DNA of 64,000 nt from positions 62,001-126,000 of the forward strand of contig CAJUIS010000001.1 of the NCBI GenBank assembly GCA_910586645.1, written 5' to 3'. The DNA comes from an uncultured Lachnospiraceae bacterium. GTDB taxonomy: Bacteria > Bacillota > Clostridia > Lachnospirales > Lachnospiraceae. The position numbers were made by a program, and so were the translations under genes. The notes beneath the pieces are model-generated. The model did not search any database. It was not told the origin of the DNA and saw nothing but the letters and a program-made list of their open reading frames with translations. Of the stretch, positions 36,991 to 46,070 are shown in pieces (positions within the stretch are counted from its first letter, which is position 1; each line of letters starts with the position of its first letter).

Positions 36991-37559
36991 ATGGAAAAAA
37001 GATTGGAATCGCATTTACCGGTTCTTTCTGCACATATGAAAAAGTCTTTGAAGAACTGAAAAAACTGACGGAAGAAGGCGCCATTGTACAGACTGTTTTT
37101 TCAAATGCCTCACAAACACTGGACAGCCGCTTCGGGAAAGCGGAGGATTTTATCAAAAAAGCGGAAGAGATCACAGGGCAGAAGCCAATTCTTACGATCC
37201 CTCAGGCAGAACCTATCGGGCCTAAAAGTCTGCTTGATATTCTGGTTCTGTTTCCCTGTACCGGAAACACCATCGCAAAACTTGCAAACGGCATTACGGA
37301 CACCCCTGTGCTTATGGCGGCAAAGGCGCATCTTCGAAACAATAAGCCCCTTCTGATTTCGATTTCCACCAATGACGCTCTTGGCATGAATATGAAAAAT
37401 ATCGGCCTTTTGCTCAACGCAAAGCATATATATTTTATTCCGTTCGGGCAGGATAATCCCGAAAAAAAACCAAATTCTATGATTGCGCATACAAAACTTC
37501 TGATCCCTTCTATTGAGGCCGCCCTCGCAGGAAAACAATATCAGCCGATTATCCGCTGA
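36981..37559 (+). CDS. dpaB: Dipicolinate synthase subunit B
   Basis: A flavoprotein-like subunit of dipicolinate synthase; 192 residues. It opens with GKKIGIAFTGSFCTYEKV, the flavin-binding start shared with the UbiX/Dfp fold. FPCTGNTIAKLANGITDTPV and KPLLISISTNDALG segments typical of SpoVFB follow. Translation is coupled to dpaA by overlap, with GAAAGGAG upstream. asnB follows after about 30 bases. Confidence 0.94.
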   Translation: MSLNGKKIGIAFTGSFCTYEKVFEELKKLTEEGAIVQTVFSNASQTLDSRFGKAEDFIKKAEEITGQKPILTIPQAEPIGPKSLLDILVLFPCTGNTIAKLANGITDTPVLMAAKAHLRNNKPLLISISTNDALGMNMKNIGLLLNAKHIYFIPFGQDNPEKKPNSMIAHTKLLIPSIEAALAGKQYQPIIR

Positions 37560-37589
37560 AAATAAAGAGTTCGAAAGGAGATTTTGCAT

Positions 37590-39440
37590 ATGTGCGGAAT
37601 TGCCGGATTTTTCAATCCCAGCAAAGATTACACAAAAGAACGAAAAAAATGGCAGCCTGTTTTGGATCGTATGAACCAGACGCTAAAACACAGAGGGCCG
37701 GACGGCAGCGGGACGTATCTCTGCCCATCTGTAGGGTTTTCTCACGTCCGCCTCAAAATTATCGATCTATTTACCGGAGAGCAGCCGATGATCAAAAAAA
37801 GAGACGGTTTTGATTTTGCCATCGTCTTTAACGGGGAAATTTATAATATGAACGAACTGAAAGATGATCTGATTGCAAAAGGCGCCGTTTTTGAAACCGC
37901 AAGCGATACGGAAGTGATACTTACCGGATATATGTTCTACGGAATAGAATATATCAAAAAACTAAACGGAATTTTTGCAGCCGCTCTCTGGGATGCCCGT
38001 TCCCAAAAACTGCATCTGTTCCGCGACAGGCTCGGCGTAAAACCGCTGTTTTATACAAAAAAAGACGACACCTTTGTTTTTTCTTCAGAAATCAAGGGCC
38101 TGTTTGCCTATCCTGGAATCCGGCCCGTTTTAGACCGCGGCGGGCTTTGTGAAATATTTGCATTGGGGCCGGCAAAATCTTATGGAAAAGGCGTATTCAA
38201 AGACGTATTTGAAGCGCTTCCCGGGCACGTCATTACCATCGACCGTTTTTCTTACACAGACGACGCTTACTGGACGTTAAAAAGCCGTCCCCATGAGGAT
38301 TCTATGGAAAAAACAATTGAAAAAACGGCCTGGCTGCTCTCCGATTCCGTAAAAATGCAGATGCTTTCAGACATTCCCATCAGCACATTTCTTTCCGGAG
38401 GCATTGACAGCAGCCTTGTAACGGCCATTTGCGCTAAAGAACTGAAAAAACAGGGAAAGGCGTTAAATACGTTTTCGTTTGATTTTACCGACAATCAAAA
38501 ATTTTTTAAATCCAACGCATTCCAGCCAAGCCAGGATCGTCCCTACGCCGAACAGATGGTATCCCACTGCGGCACAAACCACCGTTTTTTGGAATGCGGC
38601 AATCAAGAGCAGTTCCACTGCCTGTACAAGGCAGTAGACGCCAGAGATCTCCCCTGCATGGCGGACGTTGAGTCCTCAATGCTGTATTTCTGCTCTCAGG
38701 TAGTCCGTCACAATAAGGTGACGCTGACCGGAGAATGCGCAGATGAAATTTTCGGCGGCTATCCCTGGTTTCACAGTAAGGAAGCTTTTGAGACAAACGC
38801 GTTTCCATGGTCAAAAGACATTGCTCCAAGGCAGATCCTTTTGGACGACACACTGATTGAGGATCTTAACCTGGAAGAATACTCCCTTGCGGCGTATGAA
38901 AAAACCATACGGGAAACGCCCATGCTTCCTGAAGACTCCCCGGAAGAAAAAAGACGGCGGGAAATCGCTTATCTGAATCTGCGCTGGTTTATGACAACGC
39001 TTTTAGACCGCATGGACCGCACAAGTATGTACAATGGGCTTGAAGCCAGAGTTCCGTTTGCGGATCACCGCATTGTCGAATATATCTTCAATGTCCCATG
39101 GGAAATGAAATGTCCTGACGGCATCGTAAAGGGCCTGCTTCGACACGCCGGAGCCAATATGGTTCCAAAAGATATCCTGTGGCGCCAAAAAAGCCCTTAT
39201 CCAAAAACTTACGATCCTTCTTATGAGAAGCTTTTGGGCCGGCAGTTAAAAGAAGTCCTTGCAACGCCTTCCTCTCCAATCCGGACGCTTCTGGATACGA
39301 AAAAGGTAAAGAACTTTTTGAACAGCCCTTCTGATTACGGCAAGCCGTGGTACGGGCAGCTCATGGCAGGCCCTCAGATGCTTGCCTATATGCTTCAGGT
39401 AAATTACTGGCTGAAACATTACCATATTCAGATTGTCTGA
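37590..39440 (+). CDS. asnB: Asparagine synthase (glutamine-hydrolysing)
   Basis: Makes asparagine from aspartate, glutamine and ATP; 616 residues. The start is the ATG at 37590, which puts Cys2 of MCGIAGFF at the N-terminus as the amidotransferase nucleophile; AAAGGAG lies upstream. Glutaminase domain to about residue 210, then the synthetase domain with the ATP P-loop FLSGGIDSSLV and the ECADEIFGGYPWF segment. The position 30 bases after dpaB suggests co-expression during sporulation, like the separate sporulation asparagine synthetase AsnO of Bacillus; that link is inference. Confidence 0.93.
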   Translation: MCGIAGFFNPSKDYTKERKKWQPVLDRMNQTLKHRGPDGSGTYLCPSVGFSHVRLKIIDLFTGEQPMIKKRDGFDFAIVFNGEIYNMNELKDDLIAKGAVFETASDTEVILTGYMFYGIEYIKKLNGIFAAALWDARSQKLHLFRDRLGVKPLFYTKKDDTFVFSSEIKGLFAYPGIRPVLDRGGLCEIFALGPAKSYGKGVFKDVFEALPGHVITIDRFSYTDDAYWTLKSRPHEDSMEKTIEKTAWLLSDSVKMQMLSDIPISTFLSGGIDSSLVTAICAKELKKQGKALNTFSFDFTDNQKFFKSNAFQPSQDRPYAEQMVSHCGTNHRFLECGNQEQFHCLYKAVDARDLPCMADVESSMLYFCSQVVRHNKVTLTGECADEIFGGYPWFHSKEAFETNAFPWSKDIAPRQILLDDTLIEDLNLEEYSLAAYEKTIRETPMLPEDSPEEKRRREIAYLNLRWFMTTLLDRMDRTSMYNGLEARVPFADHRIVEYIFNVPWEMKCPDGIVKGLLRHAGANMVPKDILWRQKSPYPKTYDPSYEKLLGRQLKEVLATPSSPIRTLLDTKKVKNFLNSPSDYGKPWYGQLMAGPQMLAYMLQVNYWLKHYHIQIV

Positions 39441-39448
39441 AATCCGCT

Positions 39449-39502
39449 CCTGCGGCGAAACGCTGCTTTTCCGCCGCAGGACGGCAAAAAACCGTTTTAT
39501 CT
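39449..39502 (+). terminator. Hairpins ending the dpaA-dpaB-asnB unit
   Basis: CCTGCGGCG (39449-39457) pairs with CGCCGCAGG (39472-39480). A second small hairpin ACGG/CCGT follows, then TTTTATCTTT. It starts nine bases after the asnB stop and overlaps the end of convergent kdgK. Confidence 0.6.
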
Positions 39503-40594
39503 TTGCACCCGCGCGCCTTTGCCTCCCATTACAGACTCCACTTCTTTTTTGTCCGCCATTGTCGTATCGCCCGGAGTCGTCATTGCCAAAGCCCCATGCG
39601 CCGCACCGTAATTTACTGCCGCCTGGGCGTCCTGTTCTGTCATCAGCCCGTAAATCAGCCCTGATGCGAAAGAATCTCCGCCGCCGACGCGATCCATAAT
39701 TTCAAGGCCTTTATAATCCTTTGATTTGTAAATTGTTCCGTCTGCCCAGCAGATTGCGCTCCAGTCATTGACTGTAGCCGTCTTTACAGTACGCAGAGTT
39801 GTCGCCACAACTTTAAAATTCGGATACTTCCGCACTGCCTGGCCAATCATTTTTTTATAGCCGTCCAGATTCAGTTCTTTAAAATCCGCGTCGTTCCCTT
39901 CAATCTCAAAACCGAGACAGGCTGTAAAATCCTCCTCGTTTCCGATCATCACATCCACATACTCTGCAATCTCCTGATTAACTTTCTGCGCTTTTTTCTG
40001 TCCGCCAATTGCGTTCCACATGGACGGACGGTAATTTAAATCATACGAAACGGCCGCGCCATATTTTTTTGCCGTTTTAATTGCGGCGATCGCCGTTTCA
40101 CATGACTGCTCGGAAAGAGCCGCATAAATTCCTCCGGTATGAAACCATCTCACGCCCAGTTTTCCAAAAATATATTCAAAGTCAAAATCCTCCGGAGACG
40201 CTTTGGAAATTGCCGTATTTGCACGATCAGAACATCCCACCGCTCCCCTTATGCCAAATCCCCGCTCTGTGAAATTAATTCCGTTCCGGCAGATACGCCC
40301 GATTCCATCCGTTTTCATCCATTGAATCAGAGAAACGTCCACGCCTCCCTGAAGAATAAAATCCTCCATCAGTTTTCCGATTTCGTTTTCCGCCAAAGCC
40401 GTAATTACGGCTGTTTTCATGCCAAAGCAGCGGCGCAGCCCGCGCACAACGTTATACTCTCCGCCGCCTTCCCAGGCGCGAAAATTTCTTGCCGTACGGA
40501 TCCTTCCTTCTCCCGGATCGAGACGAAGCATAACTTCTCCAAGCGATACGGCGTCAAACCGGCACGTCTCTTTTGGCCTTAATTTTAAATCCAT
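39497..40594 (-). CDS. kdgK: 2-dehydro-3-deoxygluconokinase (PfkB family)
   Basis: Phosphorylates 2-keto-3-deoxygluconate to KDPG in hexuronate breakdown; 365 residues, slightly long for the family. PfkB features: the N-terminal substrate site (SLGEVMLRLDPG, EGGGEYNVVRGLRR) and signature 2 with the catalytic Asp (MDRVGGGDSFASGLIYGLM). It lies 12 bases downstream of kdgA in the same direction. Substrate assignment rests on the pairing with KDPG aldolase and uxaC, so other sugar acids are possible. Confidence 0.85.
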   Translation of the reverse strand: MDLKLRPKETCRFDAVSLGEVMLRLDPGEGRIRTARNFRAWEGGGEYNVVRGLRRCFGMKTAVITALAENEIGKLMEDFILQGGVDVSLIQWMKTDGIGRICRNGINFTERGFGIRGAVGCSDRANTAISKASPEDFDFEYIFGKLGVRWFHTGGIYAALSEQSCETAIAAIKTAKKYGAAVSYDLNYRPSMWNAIGGQKKAQKVNQEIAEYVDVMIGNEEDFTACLGFEIEGNDADFKELNLDGYKKMIGQAVRKYPNFKVVATTLRTVKTATVNDWSAICWADGTIYKSKDYKGLEIMDRVGGGDSFASGLIYGLMTEQDAQAAVNYGAAHGALAMTTPGDTTMADKKEVESVMGGKGARVQR

Positions 40595-40606
40595 ATCATC
40601 GTCCTC

Positions 40607-41245
40607 CTATGTCCGTATGCTTTTTACAATTTCTACGGCTTCTTTTGCCATTCCGCTGATTCGATCAAACTCACCGTTTTGTATCAGCTCCTCTTTCACC
40701 ATCCAGCTCCCGCCGCAGCAAAGTATTTTTTCGCAGCTTAAATATTCCCTCAGATTTTTTTTGTTAATCCCTCCGGTCGGCATAAATTCCACCATAGAAT
40801 ACGGCGCGGCCAGAGCTTTTATTGCGGCAATCCCCCCGTACTGTTCCGACGGGAAAAATTTTATGACGGTAAGCCCCCGTTTGACAGCCTGCGCCACTTC
40901 AGACGGCGTAACGCATCCGGGAAACACCGGGACTTTTTTCTTCTGACAGTCTTCTACAACTTCCGGGTCAAAACCCGGACTGACGATAAACTTCGCTCCT
41001 GCCCGCACTGCTTTTTCCACCTGTTCTTTCGTCAGAACCGTACCTGCGCCTACCAGCATATCCGGAAAATTTTCCGTTATCTTTCGGATAGATTCCTCTG
41101 CCGCAGCCGTGCGAAATGTAATTTCCGCACATGGCAGCCCTCCTTTTATCAGAGCTTCTGCAAGAAAAAGAGCGTCCTTTGCATCCTTTAATGCGACAAC
41201 CGGAACAACTCCAAATTTTCTGAACTGTTCTTCTATTTGATTCAT
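40607..41245 (-). CDS. kdgA: KDPG aldolase (2-dehydro-3-deoxyphosphogluconate aldolase)
   Basis: Class I aldolase that splits KDPG to pyruvate and glyceraldehyde 3-phosphate; 212 residues. The Schiff-base Lys lies in VIKFFPSEQYGG. The catalytic Glu (AEITFRTAAAEESI), GAGTVLTKEQ and PTGGINKKNLREYL segments are present. I chose the ATG at 41245 because AGGAGG lies nine bases upstream; the in-frame ATG at 41251 is too close to it. A much longer frame to 41407 covers the divergent promoter region and is rejected. Confidence 0.92.
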   Translation of the reverse strand: MNQIEEQFRKFGVVPVVALKDAKDALFLAEALIKGGLPCAEITFRTAAAEESIRKITENFPDMLVGAGTVLTKEQVEKAVRAGAKFIVSPGFDPEVVEDCQKKKVPVFPGCVTPSEVAQAVKRGLTVIKFFPSEQYGGIAAIKALAAPYSMVEFMPTGGINKKNLREYLSCEKILCCGGSWMVKEELIQNGEFDRISGMAKEAVEIVKSIRT

Positions 41246-41311
41246 TCTCATTTTCCTCCTGTTTCTCCCCCTCCAGTATGCCAAACTTGCCCGGAAAATA
41301 TACCTTGTTAT

Positions 41312-41341
41312 TGGCCGGATGGCCATATTGGGATGCCCCAA
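41312..41341. promoter_or_regulatory. Tandem 14-bp inverted repeats, candidate operator of the kdgA/uxaC divergent promoter
   Basis: Two neighbouring dyads with 5-base arms and 4-base centres: TGGCC-GGAT-GGCCA (41312-41325) and TTGGG-ATGC-CCCAA (41328-41341), centred 16 bases apart. The first overlaps a possible -35 (TGGCCA) set 17 bases before TATATT (41302-41297) on the minus strand toward kdgA. They are plausible repressor sites, but no regulator gene is nearby. Confidence 0.35.
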
Positions 41342-41412
41342 GAGCATAATGAAACCCCCAAACGGGCATACTCGCATCATACAGCAAAACCAAACGAAAG
41401 GAATCAAAAAAA

Positions 41413-42819
41413 ATGAAAGCTTTTATGGACGAAGAGTTTCTTCTGGACACAGAATGCGCAAAAAAATTATACCACGATTTTGCCGAATCTATGCCCATTC
41501 TTGATTATCATTGTCACATCAGTCCAAAAGAAATTGCAGAAGACAAGCGTTTTAAAAATATTACGGAAGCATGGCTTTTGGGGGATCATTATAAATGGAG
41601 ACAGATGCGCTCCAACGGCATAGAAGAATATTTCATTACCGGGAACGCCCCGGATCGGGAAAAATTTCAAAAATGGGCTGAAACTCTTGAAAAACTGATT
41701 GGAAATCCGCTTTATCACTGGTCGCATCTTGAACTTAAGCGGTATTTTGGATATCAGGGACATTTAAACGGTGAAACTGCAGAAGAAGTATGGCAGCTCT
41801 GCAACGAAAAGCTGAAAAGACCAGAGATGAGCGTCCGGGGGCTTATACGTCAGTCCAACGTCAGGCTAATCTGCACAACAGACGATCCCACAGATTCCCT
41901 GATCTGGCATGAAAAAATAAAAGAAGACGCCTCATGCAGCTTTACAGCGCTCCCCGCATGGCGCCCGGATAAAGCCGTGAACGCAGAAGCCGAAGGATTT
42001 TCTGACTATATCCGGCATCTGGAACAGGTAAGTGAAATGAAAATTTCCCATTTTGAAGATCTGAAAAAAGCAATGATCAAACGCATGAACTTTTTTTGTG
42101 AAAGAGGGTGCCGTATATCGGATCACGGACTTGATTACGTTATGTACGCTCCAGCCCCTCCGGAAGAAATTGAAACGATTTTTCAGAAAGCTCTCGCAAA
42201 AAAAGCTCTGACCCAAGAAGAAACGGCAAAATACAAAACGGCTCTTCTGCTTTTTTTTGGCAGGCAATACCATCGAATGGGATGGGTGATGCAGCTTCAT
42301 TACGGATGCATAAGAAACAACAATAAAGCGATGCAAAAAAAACTTGGCCCGGATTCCGGATTTGACTGCATCAGCAGTCATACCCCCGCAGAAGAACTCA
42401 CAGGATTTTTAAACTGCCTTTCATCTGCAGACGAACTGCCAAAAACAATCCTCTACTCTTTAAACCCAAATGACAATGCCATAATCGGCAGCATTCTCGG
42501 ATGCTTTCAGGACACAGACGCAGCCGGAAAGCTGCAGCAGGGTTCCGCCTGGTGGTTTAACGATCATAAAAACGGCATGACAGAACAGATGACTTCTCTG
42601 GCCAGCCTTGGCATACTCGGTAATTTTATAGGAATGCTTACGGATTCCAGAAGTTTTCTGTCTTATACCAGGCACGAATATTTCCGCCGCATCCTCTGCC
42701 GTCTTATCGGCGGCTGGGTGGAAAACGGCGAATATCCATATGACAAAAAAGCTCTGGAAACAATCATCCAGGGAATCTGCGCAAAGAATGCCGCCGCTTA
42801 TTTTAACTTTACGTTATAA
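41413..42819 (+). CDS. uxaC: Glucuronate isomerase
   Basis: Interconverts D-glucuronate and D-fructuronate (or galacturonate and tagaturonate), the first step of hexuronate use; 468 residues, typical length. Family motifs include the metal-site segment LDYHCHISPKEIAEDKRF, CTTDDPTDSL and GWVMQLHYGCIRNNN. The start ATG at 41413 has AAAGGA upstream. It is divergent from kdgA-kdgK; with them it supplies the start and end of the Ashwell route. The uxaB/uxuB reductase and uxaA/uxuA dehydratase steps are not in the window. Confidence 0.95.
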   Translation: MKAFMDEEFLLDTECAKKLYHDFAESMPILDYHCHISPKEIAEDKRFKNITEAWLLGDHYKWRQMRSNGIEEYFITGNAPDREKFQKWAETLEKLIGNPLYHWSHLELKRYFGYQGHLNGETAEEVWQLCNEKLKRPEMSVRGLIRQSNVRLICTTDDPTDSLIWHEKIKEDASCSFTALPAWRPDKAVNAEAEGFSDYIRHLEQVSEMKISHFEDLKKAMIKRMNFFCERGCRISDHGLDYVMYAPAPPEEIETIFQKALAKKALTQEETAKYKTALLLFFGRQYHRMGWVMQLHYGCIRNNNKAMQKKLGPDSGFDCISSHTPAEELTGFLNCLSSADELPKTILYSLNPNDNAIIGSILGCFQDTDAAGKLQQGSAWWFNDHKNGMTEQMTSLASLGILGNFIGMLTDSRSFLSYTRHEYFRRILCRLIGGWVENGEYPYDKKALETIIQGICAKNAAAYFNFTL

Positions 42820-42840
42820 TTGAAGGATAACATAAAATGA

Positions 42841-42860
42841 ACCGGCATATAAATGCCGGT
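42841..42860. terminator. Bidirectional terminator between uxaC and hisIE
   Basis: A perfect hairpin ACCGGCAT-ATAA-ATGCCGGT with T-rich flanks on both strands (CCATTTTTA on plus, TCATTTTATG on minus). It separates the two convergent units. Confidence 0.8.
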
Positions 42861-42866
42861 CCATTT

Positions 42867-44147
42867 TTACCGCCGTGAAAGTTCCTGTACGATGTCCTCC
42901 CAGGTAATCCCCCGTTCCGCCATCAGTACCATCAAATGATAAAGATAATCTGAAATTTCATATTTGATTTCCTCCGGATTCGGATTTTTTGCCGCAATAA
43001 TAATTTCCGTATTCTCTTCCCCGACTTTTTTTAAGATTTTATCAATTCCCTTTTCAAACAGATAATTTGTATAAGAGCCTTCTTTGGGATGTTCTTTCCG
43101 ATCCAAAATAATGGAATATACTTCATCAAATACTTTCCTGGGATTCTTTTCCACATATTCTTTTTTTAAAATCGGATGGAAAAAGCAGGTAGGATTCCCG
43201 GTATGGCAAGCGGCGCCAATCTGCGATACCTTTGCAAGAATCGTATCGTAATCGCAGTCAGCCGTCAGAGATTTCACATACTGGACGTGTCCGGAAGTCT
43301 CTCCCTTCTGCCAGAGTTCTCCACGGCTTCTGCTGAAATACGTCATTTTTCCGGAGCTAATCGTAGCCAGAAACGCATCTTCATTCATATACGCCAGCAT
43401 CAGAACCTCATCTGTCCTGTAATCCTGTACAACGACCGGAACCATTCCATCGGAGTTCAGCTTAAAGTCAGACCATTTTAACGCTGACATAAAGTTCACC
43501 ATATGCACTCCATGTTTTGAAAGCTCTGACTTTAAGAGCATAATGTCCGTCCCCGGATCCGTTACGAAATTTCCCGTAATCCCCCGCACGGAGTCTCTTT
43601 TTAATATTTCAAGCATATCGTTAAAATTATAATCGTTCAGGGCAACGACAGACGGAATGGAAGTAATATTCTCAACCGCATCCAAAAGCTTCCGGTTAAA
43701 TACCAGCATCTCATGGAAATTCTCTTCCATAGCCTCTTTGTGCTTAAAGATGAAATCAACATTTTTGACAGATACCAAGACGCGGTCTTTTCCAAAACGC
43801 CTGCTGGCTTCCTGCGCCAGTTCGATGCTGTTTTTTTTCGAACCGTTTAACATAACCTGAAGGCAGCCTGTATAAAAAATTTTTTTAATGTCCTCGAAAC
43901 GGTTAATGTTGCCTCCGGCGCAGACTTTAATCTCAAGGCTGCGGTTTAAGTCGCGCATCGTCTGCAGATTTTTTTCATGTTCTTCATCATCATCCGACAA
44001 ATCGAACAGAAAAATCTTATCAATGCCGCAGTCGTTATAAATTTTCGCCCGTTCCAGCACATCTCCGACAGGAGTAAAATCCGTCAAACTTTTCACTGCC
44101 CTGCCGTTCTTTAAATAAATTGTCGCTACAATATTTTTATATTCCAT
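42867..44147 (-). CDS. hisIE: HisF-like pseudoenzyme domain fused to HisI-HisE
   Basis: A 426-residue three-part protein. Residues about 225-325 are HisI (phosphoribosyl-AMP cyclohydrolase: LWQKGETSGHVQYV, DCDYD at 297-301, GAACHTGNPTCF). Residues about 335-425 are HisE (phosphoribosyl-ATP pyrophosphatase: SYTNYLFEKGIDKILKKVGE). Residues 1-215 have the look of a HisA/HisF beta-alpha barrel (KNGRAVKS, KVCAGGNINRFEDIKK), but both catalytic Asp positions appear replaced: Tyr in TIYLKNGR where HisF has CLDVKDGR, and Lys in VSVKN. The barrel domain is therefore probably structural or regulatory. The gene starts one base after hisB ends and closes the his unit. Confidence 0.9.
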   Translation of the reverse strand: MEYKNIVATIYLKNGRAVKSLTDFTPVGDVLERAKIYNDCGIDKIFLFDLSDDDEEHEKNLQTMRDLNRSLEIKVCAGGNINRFEDIKKIFYTGCLQVMLNGSKKNSIELAQEASRRFGKDRVLVSVKNVDFIFKHKEAMEENFHEMLVFNRKLLDAVENITSIPSVVALNDYNFNDMLEILKRDSVRGITGNFVTDPGTDIMLLKSELSKHGVHMVNFMSALKWSDFKLNSDGMVPVVVQDYRTDEVLMLAYMNEDAFLATISSGKMTYFSRSRGELWQKGETSGHVQYVKSLTADCDYDTILAKVSQIGAACHTGNPTCFFHPILKKEYVEKNPRKVFDEVYSIILDRKEHPKEGSYTNYLFEKGIDKILKKVGEENTEIIIAAKNPNPEEIKYEISDYLYHLMVLMAERGITWEDIVQELSRR

Positions 44148-44148
44148 A

Positions 44149-44736
44149 TCATAAACTTCCTTTTGTCGATAATATTCCGGTAATCCTTGGATCTATCCCG
44201 GTTGCTTCATCTAAGGCTCTCGCAAACGCCTTAAACATACCTTCAATAATATGATGATTATTTGAACCTGACAATACCTTAAGGTGAAGGTTCATCTTAG
44301 CCCGATAAGAGACTGCATAAAAAAACTCTTTTACCATCTCCGTCTCCATGTAGCCCACGCGGTCTGTTGTAAATTCCGCGTCAAAAACAAGATACGGCCT
44401 GCCGGACAAATCAATTGCGCAAAGCGCAAGCGTCTCGTCCATTGGCAGCATACAGCTTCCATAACGGCGAATTCCTTTTTTATCTCCAAGCGCTTTTTTA
44501 ATGGCGCTTCCCAATACAATTCCGGTATCTTCAATCGTATGATGGCCGTCTACCGCAAGATCTCCTGTAACCTGAACGTCAAGATCAAAAAACCCGTGCC
44601 GGGCAAAGCTTTCCAGCATATGATCAAAAAATCCGATCCCCGTGTCAATTTTGGAGTTCCCGCTTCCGTCGACGCTAAATTTCAAAGAAATGTCTGTCTC
44701 TTTTGTCGTTCTGTTAATCGCTGCTTCTCTTGCCAT
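44149..44736 (-). CDS. hisB: Imidazoleglycerol-phosphate dehydratase
   Basis: Sixth step of histidine synthesis: dehydrates imidazole glycerol phosphate. It is the monofunctional form with 195 residues. Duplicated metal-binding motifs are seen (DGHHTIEDTGI at about 64-74 and NNHHIIEGMFKA near 158-169), with GFFDHMLESFARHG at the start. Gaps of three bases to hisD and one base to hisIE show tight translational linkage. Confidence 0.96.
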   Translation of the reverse strand: MAREAAINRTTKETDISLKFSVDGSGNSKIDTGIGFFDHMLESFARHGFFDLDVQVTGDLAVDGHHTIEDTGIVLGSAIKKALGDKKGIRRYGSCMLPMDETLALCAIDLSGRPYLVFDAEFTTDRVGYMETEMVKEFFYAVSYRAKMNLHLKVLSGSNNHHIIEGMFKAFARALDEATGIDPRITGILSTKGSL

Positions 44737-44739
44737 AGG

Positions 44740-46035
44740 TTACTCCTTTTCAAATCTCACTCTTATGGAATTTGCGTGAGCCGTCAGCTTCTCACATTCC
44801 GCAAACTGCTCTATGTCCTGATGCACCGCTTCAAGCGCTTCTCTCGAATAAGAAATAATGCTTGACTTTTTAATAAAATCATCCACGCCAAGCGGTGAAA
44901 AAAATCTGGCGGTTCCATTCGTCGGAAGCACATGGTTCGGCCCGGCAAAATAATCGCCAAGCGGTTCCGAACTGTATTCCCCGATAAAAACAGCTCCTGC
45001 GTTTTTGATTTTTGTCATCACTTCATATGCATTTTCTGTAACAATTTCCAAATGCTCAGAGGCAATGTCATTGGCGGCTTCTATCGCATCCTCCATCGTG
45101 TCCGCAATCAATATGTACCCATAACTTTCCAGAGATTTTAATATAATTTCCCTGCGGGACAAAACCGCTGTAAATTTATCGATTTCATCTGAAACCTGCC
45201 CGGCCAATGCGCTGCTTGTCGTGATTAAAATCGCAGAAGCCAGTTCATCGTGCTCCGCCTGCGATAAAAGATCCGCCGCAACAAAGCGGGGATTTGCCGT
45301 TTCATCGGCAAGCACAAGAATTTCGCTCGGCCCGGCAATGGAATCTATGCTGACATAGCCAAAAACGGCTTTTTTGGCAAGAGCGACATAAATATTTCCA
45401 GGGCCTACGATTTTATCCACTTTTGGAATGCTTTTCGTTCCGAATGCCATAGCCGCTATCGCCTGCGCGCCCCCGGCTTTATAAATTTCATCCACGCCGG
45501 CCTCTTTTGCGGCAACCAGCGTGGACGCACATACGCTTCCGTCCGCTTCCGGAGGAGTTGTCATAACAATGCGTTCCGCTCCGGCAACTTTTGCCGGAAG
45601 GACATTCATCAAAACCGAAGAAGGATAAACCGCTTTTCCCCCCGGCACATAAACCCCCACGTTTTGAATCGGGGTGATTTTCTGTCCCAGAATAATGCCG
45701 GACGATTCGCTGTCAAACCAACTGTACCTCTTTTGCTTCTCGTGGTATGCATAAATATTTTCTTTTGCTTTCCGGATAACGGCAAGCAGCTTTTCGTCAA
45801 CCTTTTCATATGCCGCATTAATTTCCGCATCCGTGACTTTTATATTTTCCGATGAAATATCAGCGCCGTCAAACTGTTTTGTATAAGAAAAAACAGCGGC
45901 GTCTCCCTGGTTCCTGACTTTTTCAATGATTTCAAAGACGCGGCTTTCATACTCCGTATAGTGATTTGGACTTCGTTTTAACAGATCGTTTAAAATATTA
46001 TGTTTTGTTTCTTTTGTCAGCTGCAATATTCTCAT
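44740..46035 (-). CDS. hisD: Histidinol dehydrogenase
   Basis: Last two oxidation steps, histidinol to histidine, using NAD+ and zinc; 431 residues. Typical segments are PGGKAVYPSSVLMNVLPAKVAG split as GVYVPGGKAVYPSS and LMNVLPAKVAG, GGAQAIAAMAFGT, VDKIVGPGNIYVALAKK, DLLSQAEHDE and GPNHVLPTNGTARF. It starts 35 bases after hisG and is followed by hisB. Confidence 0.96.
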   Translation of the reverse strand: MRILQLTKETKHNILNDLLKRSPNHYTEYESRVFEIIEKVRNQGDAAVFSYTKQFDGADISSENIKVTDAEINAAYEKVDEKLLAVIRKAKENIYAYHEKQKRYSWFDSESSGIILGQKITPIQNVGVYVPGGKAVYPSSVLMNVLPAKVAGAERIVMTTPPEADGSVCASTLVAAKEAGVDEIYKAGGAQAIAAMAFGTKSIPKVDKIVGPGNIYVALAKKAVFGYVSIDSIAGPSEILVLADETANPRFVAADLLSQAEHDELASAILITTSSALAGQVSDEIDKFTAVLSRREIILKSLESYGYILIADTMEDAIEAANDIASEHLEIVTENAYEVMTKIKNAGAVFIGEYSSEPLGDYFAGPNHVLPTNGTARFFSPLGVDDFIKKSSIISYSREALEAVHQDIEQFAECEKLTAHANSIRVRFEKE

Positions 46036-46070
46036 ACCGTACCTCCTCCGGCAATCCGCCTTATCCCGTC

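Noticed and set aside
41246..41407. Long N-terminal extension of the KDPG aldolase frame
   Set aside because: The extension covers the divergent promoter region, has no ribosome binding site at its start and is not part of the aldolase fold; AGGAGG marks the start at 41245.
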